Below the pieces are notes generated by a model, which had not been told where the DNA came from, did not search any database, and was given only the letters and a program-made list of their open reading frames with translations. A DNA stretch of 13,490 nucleotides from Saccoglossus kowalevskii. Taxonomy: Eukaryota > Hemichordata > Enteropneusta > Harrimaniidae. The translations under genes were made by a program, and so were the position numbers. Where the stretch lies: the NCBI RefSeq assembly GCF_000003605.2, contig NW_003121201.1:1-13490 (forward strand), given 5' to 3'. Positions 7,901-13,490 of this stretch are shown here, in pieces. Position 1 is the first letter of the stretch, and each line of letters begins with the position of its first letter.

Positions 7901-8939
7901 CAAATTGCCACCAGCTGAACCAATGATACCGCATGACATTCCAAGCATTCCATGGGCCAAAGTTGCATCTGACTTATTCGTATACAAGGGAAGAAATTAT
8001 TTGTTATCTGTTGATTATTATTCAAAGTTTCCAGACATGTATTTGCTCCCCAATACATGTAGTCAATCGGTAATCTCTGCAACAAAGTCAATGTTTGCAC
8101 GTTTTGGAATACCGAAAGAAGTTGTTACTGACAACGGTCCTCAATTCTCATCGCACGAGTATGCAGATTTTGCAAAACAATGGGGATTTTGTCACACAAC
8201 CTCAAGTCCAGGTTACGCGCAAGCTAATGGACAAATAGAACGCACAGTTCAGACCGTGAAAGAGATGATAAAGAAATGTGAAGAAACAGGGCATGATCCA
8301 TATATTGCTCTACTCAACTTTCGAAACACACCAGTAGACACAGTAAATAAATCGCCAGCACAACTACTGCAAAGTCGTAGACTAGCATCAAAACTGCCTG
8401 TCACTGAAGAGTTGCTCAAACCAGAAGTCGTTGAAAATGCACGTGCAAAGCTCAGACAACGCCAGATGACTCAGAAGTATTATTACGATATGCATGCAAG
8501 TACAACTAAACATGCATTCCAGCCAGGACATAATGTGAGATTCCGTACATTGAAGGGAGAATGGAAGTACGGTACAATCCAGAATAAATGTCAAAATGTA
8601 CCACGCAGTTACATAATAGAAACTCCTGAGGGCAAATTATTCAGACGTAACCGTCGTCATGCATTCGACACCCGCGAAGCTACACCAACTACTCCACGTG
8701 ATCAGAATACGCGCATTGATATTAACTCTAGTGACAATCATATGAGTGATCAAAGCAAACCTTATATTCATGTTGAGAATTCTTTTAGCACAAATAAGAA
8801 TGACAATTTACATGACACAAAACAGCCTGATAACTATGATAATTCAGAGTTGAAACCTACCGCTAACACAACGGAAACTAAACAAGTTTTCACTAGATCG
8901 GGTAGACTCAGCAAACCACCTCGTAAGCTAGATTTGTAG
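4905..8939 (+). CDS. Gag-Pol polyprotein, copy 2 (intact, zinc-knuckle insertion)
   Basis: A 1344-residue polyprotein with the same domain order as copy 1; numbering is two higher after residue 243. Protease DTG begins at D328. RT has D536 and D598/D599. RNase H has D745, E782, D807 and D852. Integrase has H959, H962, C992, C995 and D1023, D1076, E1112. All are present, so the enzyme set looks functional. The oddity is a 6-bp in-frame insertion near 5634-5641 that turns TGTCAC into TGTCAGTGTCAC and adds Gln-Cys inside the second zinc knuckle. The CX2C step becomes CLYCQC, which may weaken or re-register zinc binding. About 22 substitutions separate it from copy 1, including S355L, P666L, Y732C and G939D (copy 1 numbering). 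Active protein is plausible but untested. Confidence 0.94.
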   Translation: MTTGLKAPGPLQLEGNIHENYKNWLRAYDIYAIASGVTTKDEKVQCNVFLHVAGYAAQKVHATWSFTDEDIDKIAPLRDKFLNYCKGKRNITVIRYAFNSTIQNPGETFDTFFTELRQKVKDCEYNTLENSLLCDRIVCGIRDESVREKLLQTEDLTLEKAVNICRLSEISASQLKTPEASVHAVKQNGRFYRHRAQRPAKTRFQDNDEKSIARDSKKCGNCGGPFHANRANCPAYGKECLYCQCHKLGHFRSVCKSRSRFNKRKSFSHKVNDIDTSNQSDSDDDIAGDQLFMGEITRVSVNIDKIDQCKPWTQIFKVGNQDIKFKLDTGSEADILPLQYYERIQTPLRPRQCKLVLYSGHHIFPIGETTVDINGENVTFQVVDSREPILGRDTCQRLNLIRRVNAVTSNLTTEHIQLEYKDVFTGLGCIKNNYHLHVDESIQPSNDPPRRIPYAIRNQVKAELDRMQEIGVIVPETEPTPWVNSMTIVRKANNQIRICMDPTKLNKAIRRAHHPTKTIEEIAARMPNAKLFSKLDARSGYWQIALDEQSSKLCTFNTPWGRYRFTRLPFGINTSGDIFNQVMQDIFGDLEGVEMVVDDICVHGSDKRNHDQNLENVLKRAREVGLKLNPQKTKIGLNQVEYLGHILSAEGLKPSPERIKAIVTMPTLTCKQDIRRFVAMISYLQKFVPNLSTVTQPLRELLEDKVEWHWQDQQINAFDKLKSLVTQAPILKFCDVNKPVTIQTDASKYGLGAALLQNGHPIAFGSKALDDTERMYAVIEKELLAICFGCAKFHNYIYGKQVQIETDHKPLLAIMTKPIHKLSARLQRMRMRLQCYDLSLVHRPGKEMFLADTLSRAFIRDNSTADLFDDTIEVNFVQFSSHKLGELRDATAADPALQLVKAAILQGWPDTKNGTYQASQLKPFVTYQDELTYRDGLILKDGCIVIPESHKAEMLKRIHEPHMGIVKSKQLARDIIFWPGMSSQIEDMVSRCATCQSSRKLPPAEPMIPHDIPSIPWAKVASDLFVYKGRNYLLSVDYYSKFPDMYLLPNTCSQSVISATKSMFARFGIPKEVVTDNGPQFSSHEYADFAKQWGFCHTTSSPGYAQANGQIERTVQTVKEMIKKCEETGHDPYIALLNFRNTPVDTVNKSPAQLLQSRRLASKLPVTEELLKPEVVENARAKLRQRQMTQKYYYDMHASTTKHAFQPGHNVRFRTLKGEWKYGTIQNKCQNVPRSYIIETPEGKLFRRNRRHAFDTREATPTTPRDQNTRIDINSSDNHMSDQSKPYIHVENSFSTNKNDNLHDTKQPDNYDNSELKPTANTTETKQVFTRSGRLSKPPRKLDL

Positions 8940-9184
8940 AAATGATACCAGTTGATTTGAGTTGTGGTGTTCGATATTTGATGCCGTAAAGATTTTGGAT
9001 ATAACAGTTTTGTATGTTGTTACCTAAATAGTGTTTATAGTTTTCGTTACTTAATAATGTTTTGTGAAACGATTTGATAACTATGTTGACATTAATGTGA
9101 GAACAGTACGCACTAAGAACTGAATGGAAATCATTTTTTCTAAACATGTACTACTACTGTAATGAGAAAAAAAAAAACAAGCTC
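8940..9184 (+). other. 3' untranslated region of copy 2
   Basis: This matches the copy 1 region with a 3-bp deletion near 9002, one extra T near 9138 and a longer A-rich run (A11 at 9167-9177, preceded by GAG). No reading frame of interest is present. The minus-strand frame crossing 8908-9147 has no recognisable motif. Confidence 0.8.
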
Positions 9185-9195
9185 AGAAGGGAAGG
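9185..9195 (+). other. Polypurine tract before LTR3
   Basis: AGAAGGGAAGG, identical to the tract before LTR2, abuts the TGTAATG of LTR3. Conservation of this run next to variable A-rich sequence agrees with a role as plus-strand primer. Confidence 0.85.
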
Positions 9196-9324
9196 TGTAA
9201 TGTATGTATTCATGCTTGTACCGATGCTCATTTGTTAATCTATATTACGTCATTGATAAGTCTTGAATAAATAGGATCAGTCTTCAACATGGCGTCATCG
9301 TAGTCACGACCAGTCAATCTTACA
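9196..9324 (+). repeat. LTR3, shared by copies 2 and 3 (129 bp)
   Basis: Starts TGTAATG, ends TCTTACA, bounded by polypurine tract and primer site. It differs from LTR2 at one base (9299 C in place of A), which lengthens the minimal upstream frame by one codon, and from LTR1 at three bases. TATA-like box, AATAAA and TCAGTC are unchanged. Confidence 0.93.
9266..9271 (+). terminator. Poly(A) signal AATAAA in LTR3
   Basis: A perfect AATAAA at the conserved LTR offset. It would terminate the copy 2 transcript and lies just upstream of the predicted start of the copy 3 transcript. Confidence 0.6.
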
Positions 9325-9342
9325 TGGTGTCAGAAGTGGGAT
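9325..9342 (+). other. Primer binding site, copy 3 (variant)
   Basis: TGGTGTCAGAAGTGGGAT follows LTR3. It differs from copies 1 and 2 by GT in place of CC at 9336-9337, with a further G for T just after the site (9343). It matches the complement of the metazoan tRNA-Leu(CAG) 3' end I recall at 17 of 18 bases, better than the other two copies. The match is from memory and should be checked against tRNAs of the host. Confidence 0.75.
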
Positions 9343-9351
9343 GTTGCAACA

Positions 9352-12300
9352 ATGACCACGGGATTGAAAGCTCCAGGACCGCTCCAGCTAGAAGGCAACA
9401 TTCACGAGAACTACAAGAACTGGCTCAAAGCATACGACATCTACGCAATTGCTAGTGGTGTCACGACAAAAGACGAGAAGGTACAGTGCAACGTATTTCT
9501 TCATGTCGCCGGATATGCCGCACAGAAAGTACACGCTACTTGGTCATTCACCGATGAAGATATCGACAAAATAGCACCTCTCCGCGACAAATTTCTGAAT
9601 TACTGCAAGGGCAAACGCAACATTACTGTCATAAGGTACGCATTTAATTCTACCATACAGAACCCAGGTGAAACATTCGATACATTTTTCACTGAATTGC
9701 GTCAGAAAGTCAAAGACTGTGAATACAACACGTTGGAAAATTCGTATCGTTTGTGGTATTCGTGATGAGAGTGTGCGTGAGAAACTGCTCCAGACTGAAG
9801 ATCTAACTCTCGAGAAAGCTGTGAATATTTGTCGTTTGAGTGAAATCAGCGCGTCGCAGTTGAAAACGCCCGAAGCCAGTGTACACGCAGTAAAACAAAA
9901 TGGCCAATTCTACCGACATCGCGCCCAGCGCCCAGCCAAAACCAGATTTCAAGATAATGATGAAAAATCAATCGCTCGTGACAGCAAGAAGTGTGGAAAT
10001 TGTGGTGGTCCTTTCCATGCAAATAGAGCCAATTGTCCAGCATATGGGAAAGAGTGTTTATACTGTCACAAATTAGGGCATTTTAGATCAGTTTGCAAAT
10101 CTCGCTCTAGATTCAACAAACGCAAATCGTTCTCTCACAAAGTGAATGACATTGACACATCAAATCAAAGTGACAGTGATGATGACATAGCAGGTGATCA
10201 GTTATTTATGGGTGAGATCACAAGAGTAAGCATCAATATCGACAAAATTGACCAATGCAAGCCATGGACTCAGATATTCAAAGTTGGTAACCAAGACATA
10301 AAGTTCAAGTTAGACACTGGCAGTGAAGCTGACAATTTGCCACTACAGTATTACGAGCGGATTCAAACGCCACTCAGACCAAGGCAATGCAAGCTTGTTT
10401 CGTACTCCAGTCATCATATTTTCCCGATAGGTGAAACTACAGTTGACATCAATGGCGAGAATGTAACATTCCAAGTGGTTGACAGCCGAGAACCGATTTT
10501 AGGCCGTGATACATGCCAAAGGCTTAATCTAATTCGCCGTGTAAATGCCGTCACAAGTAATCTGACAACAGAGCATATTCAGTTAGAGTATAAAGATGTA
10601 TTCACTGGTCTTGGATGCATCAAAAACAACTATCACCTTCATGTAGACGAGTCTATACAACCCAGTACAGATCCACCTCGCCGTATCCCTTACGTTATTC
10701 GCAATCAAGTCAAAGCAGAGCTAGATCGCATGCAAGAGATAGGTGTGATAGTGCCAGAAACTGAACCAACTCCTTGGGTGAACATTATGACCATAGTCAG
10801 GAAAGCCAACAACCAAATTTGCATCTGCATGGACCCTACAAAGCTGAACAAAGCAATTTGCCGAGCACATCATCCAACCAAAACCATTGAAGAAATAGCC
10901 GCAAGAATGCCAAATGCAAAGTTGTTCTCGAAACTTGATGCTCGATCAGGGTATTGGCAAATCGCTCTCGATGAACAAAGCTCCAAACTTTGCACTTTCA
11001 ACACACCGTGGGGGCGTTATAGGTTCACCAGGCTACCTTTTGGCATCAACACAAGTGGTGACATATTTAACCAGGTCATGCAAGATATATTTGGTGACCT
11101 AGAAGGCGTAGAGATGGTAGTTGACGATATTTGTATTCACGACAGTGATAAACGCAATCATGACCAGAATTTGGAGAATGTTTTGAAGCGTGCACGTGAA
11201 GTTGGCCTCAAGCTAAACCCGCAGAAAACAAAGATCGGTCTCAACCAAGTTGAATATGTAGGACACATACTATCAGCAGAAGGTCTCAAGCCTAGCCCAG
11301 AGAGAATCAAAGCCATTGTTACCATGCCAACTCCTACTTGCAAGGAAGACATACGCAGATTCGTAGCCATGATAAGTTACCTACAGAAATTTGTGCCAAA
11401 TCTATCAACGGTAACGCAGCCATTGCGAGAATTACTTGAAGACAAAGTTGAATGGCACTGGCAAGACCGACAAATCAATGCGTTCGACAAACTTAAATCG
11501 CTCGTTACACAAGCACCAATCCTCAAGTTCTATGACGTAAACAAACCTGTTACTATTCAGACAGACGCTAGCAAATATGGTCTCGGTGCAGCCTTACTAC
11601 AGAATGGACATCCCATAGCGTTTGGATCTAAAGCACTCGATGACACTCAACGCATGTATGCCGTCATTGAGAAAGAGTTGCTTGCCATTTGTTTTGGCTA
11701 TGCTAAATTTCACAACTACATCTATGGCAAATAAGTTCATATAGAAACTGACCATAAGCCATTATTAGCTATTATGACAAAGCCTATTCACAAGCTATCC
11801 GCAAGATTGCAACGTATGAGAATGCGACTTCAGTGCTATGATCTTAGCCTCGTACATCGTCCAGGGAAAGAGATGTTCTTAGCAGACACGTTGTCTCGTG
11901 CTTTTATTAGAGACAATTCAACTGCAGATTTGTTTGATGACACAATAGAGGTAAACTTTGTACAGTTCAGTTCACATAAACTAGGTGAACTCTGAGATGC
12001 AACCGCAGCAGACCCAGCATTACAACTGGTGAAGGATGCTATACTTCAAGGATGGCCAGACACGAAGAACATGACATATCAAGCATCGCAGTTAAAACCT
12101 TTTGTGACTTATCAAGATGAGTTAACATATAGGGATGGTCTGATACTCAAGGGCGGATGCATTGTCATCCCAGAAAGTCATAAAGCCGAAATGCTCAAAC
12201 GCATACATGAGCCACATATGGGGATTGTCAAATCAAAGCAATTAGCCCGTGATATCATATTTTGGCCAGGTATGAGTAGCCAAATAGAAGATATGGTGTC

Positions 12301-13363
12301 GCGTTGTGCCACATGTCAGAGTTCTAGCAAATTGCCACCAGCTGAACCAATGATACCGCATGACATTCCAAGCATTCCATGGGCCAAAGTTGCATCTGAC
12401 CTATTCGTATACAAGGGAAGAAATTATTTGTTATCTGTTGATTATTATTCAAAGTTTCCAGACATGTATTTGCTCCCCAATACATGTAGTCAATCGGTAA
12501 TCTCTGCAACAAAGTCAATGTTTGCACGTTTTGGAATACCGAAAGAAGTTGTTACTGACAACGGTCCTCAATTCTCATCGCACGAGTATGCATATTTTGC
12601 AAAACAATGGGGATTTTGTCACACAACCTCAAGTCCAGGTTACGCGCAAGCTAATGGTCAAATAGAACGCACAGTTCAGACCGTGAAAGAGATGATAAAG
12701 AAATGTGAAGAAACAGGGCATGATCCATATATTGCTCTACTCAACTTTCGAAACACACCAGTAGACACAGTAAATAAATCGCCAGCACAACTACTGCAAA
12801 GTCGTAGACTAGCATCAAAACTGCCTGTCACTGAAGAGTTGCTCAAACCAGAAGTCGTTGAAAATGCACATGCAAAGCTCAGACAACGCCAGATGACTCA
12901 GAAGTATTATTACGATATACGTGCAAGTACAACTAAACATGCATTCCAGCCAGGACATAATGTGAGATTACGTACATTGAAGGGAGAATGGAAGTACGGT
13001 ACAATCCAGAATAAATGTCAAAATGTACCACGCAGTTACATAATAGAAACTCCTGAGGGCAAATTATTCAGACGTAATCGTCGCCATGCATTCGAAACCC
13101 GCGAAGCTACACCAACTACTCCACGTGATCAGAATATGCGCATTGATATTAACTCTAGTGACAATCATATGAGTGATCTAAGCAAACCTTATATTCATGT
13201 TGAGAATTCTTTTAGCACAAATAAGAATGACAATTTACATGACACAAAACAGCCTGATAACTATGATAATTCAGAGTTGAAACCTACCGCTAACACAACG
13301 GAAACTAAAGTTTTCACTAGATCGGGTAGACTCAGCAAACCACCTCGTAAGCTAGATTTGTAG
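9352..13363 (+). pseudogene. Gag-Pol pseudogene, copy 3
   Basis: Colinear with copies 1 and 2 but not translatable as one protein. A 14-bp deletion at the 9743/9744 junction shifts the gag frame, so translation from 9352 stops at 9763-9765 after 137 residues. The original frame resumes downstream and is stopped by TAA at 11732-11734 (a Gln codon, 799 in copy 1, in RNase H) and by TGA at 11993-11995 (an Arg codon, 886, after RNase H). Catalytic motifs of protease, RT and integrase are still readable in the fragments. Other notable changes are I333N beside the protease DTG loop, R495C, R508C, D1086Y and loss of one codon near 13310. The deletion hits a conserved helix-like stretch of the Gag capsid region. 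Alternative reading as separate short genes is unlikely because all pieces align end to end with the intact copies. Confidence 0.95.
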
Positions 13364-13490
13364 AAATGATACCAGTTGATTTGAGTTGAGTTGTTCGATA
13401 TTTGATGCCGTAAAGATTTTGGATATGATAACAGTTTTGTATGTTGTTATAAGTTTTTGTTACTTAATGTTTTGTGAAACGATTTGATAA
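13364..13490 (+). other. 3' untranslated region of copy 3 (partial)
   Basis: This begins like the copy 1 and 2 regions but is a net 17 bp shorter between about 13449 and 13468 (roughly a 14-bp and a 3-bp loss). The window ends before the palindrome, A-rich run, polypurine tract and expected LTR4. Confidence 0.8.

Larger units (their letters stand above)
4749..9324 (+). mobile_element. Ty3/gypsy LTR retrotransposon, copy 2 (complete)
   Basis: This is the second complete unit, LTR2 to LTR3, with the same architecture as copy 1 and an intact gag-pol. LTR2 and LTR3 differ at one base of 129 (4852 A versus 9299 C). It shares LTR2 with copy 1 and LTR3 with copy 3, with no host DNA or target-site duplication between units. 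It therefore did not arise by simple side-by-side insertion. By protein differences copies 1 and 2 diverge by about 1.6 percent. Confidence 0.93.
9196..13490 (+). mobile_element. Ty3/gypsy LTR retrotransposon, copy 3 (defective, cut by window end)
   Basis: The third unit starts at LTR3 and runs off the window in its 3' untranslated region, so its polypurine tract and right LTR are not visible. Its gag-pol is interrupted three times. It has more private changes than copies 1 and 2, consistent with relaxed constraint. LTR3 and the primer site remain, so its RNA could in principle be copied with proteins from intact copies; that is inference. Confidence 0.92.

Noticed and set aside
7828-8100. 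Minus-strand frame of 90 codons within the integrase region
   Set aside because: It is a shadow of the integrase coding strand, shortened in the other copies, with no domain or promoter support.
8908-9147. Minus-strand frame of 79 codons across the gag-pol end and 3' region
   Set aside because: No recognisable motif, and it relies on copy 2's particular indels; the equivalent stretch in copies 1 and 3 is not similarly open.
9668-11734. Copy 3 frame that appears to start at an ATG inside gag
   Set aside because: Its first about 25 codons are out-of-frame gag sequence before the 14-bp deletion; it is a fragment of the broken polyprotein, not a new gene.
12029-13363. Apparent separate integrase gene in copy 3
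   Set aside because: It aligns colinearly with the end of copies 1 and 2 and merely follows the second nonsense codon; no promoter or natural start is seen.
1-13490. CRISPR array, tRNA, rRNA or prokaryotic operon
   Set aside because: The only repeats are the long retrotransposon units and LTRs; no cloverleaf, rRNA motif or bacterial gene arrangement is visible.

Overview
The window is almost entirely a mobile-element array: three head-to-tail copies of one Ty3/gypsy-type LTR retrotransposon (Metaviridae). They are preceded by 309 bp of AT-rich DNA in which I recognise no gene. Nothing bacterial or viral-particle-like is present, and I see no host gene. The element is animal-type: one fused gag-pol frame, two zinc knuckles, an integrase of the kind often labelled 'K02A2.6-like' in invertebrate genomes, no chromodomain, very short LTRs and a leucine-tRNA-like primer site. 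This resembles the Mag branch, so the host is probably an invertebrate. The species cannot be read from the sequence.

Layout: LTR1 (310-438), gag-pol copy 1 (466-4494, intact, 1342 aa), LTR2 (4749-4877), gag-pol copy 2 (4905-8939, intact, 1344 aa), LTR3 (9196-9324), gag-pol copy 3 (9352-13363, broken). The window then ends at 13490 inside the 3' untranslated region of copy 3, before its expected right LTR. Neighbouring units share a single LTR, giving LTR-int-LTR-int-LTR-int. Repeat periods are 4439 and 4447 bp. Each LTR is only 129 bp, starts TGTAA and ends TTACA. It is followed directly by a primer binding site and, for LTR2 and LTR3, preceded directly by an AGAAGGGAAGG polypurine tract.

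How the parts work together: each LTR should act as promoter for the unit on its right and as polyadenylation region for the unit on its left. The single protein would be cut by its own protease into Gag (with nucleocapsid), protease, reverse transcriptase/RNase H and integrase. Copies 1 and 2 keep every catalytic residue I could locate. They differ by about 22 residues plus a two-residue insertion in the second zinc knuckle of copy 2. Copy 3 has a 14-bp frameshifting deletion in gag and two nonsense codons around the end of RNase H, so it is dead for protein but keeps its cis signals.

I did not find an undescribed biological system. The points most worth a second look are the shared-LTR triple array, the clustered primer-site difference between copies, the zinc-knuckle insertion, the CpG-decay signature and the compact LTR with overlapping promoter and poly(A) signals.
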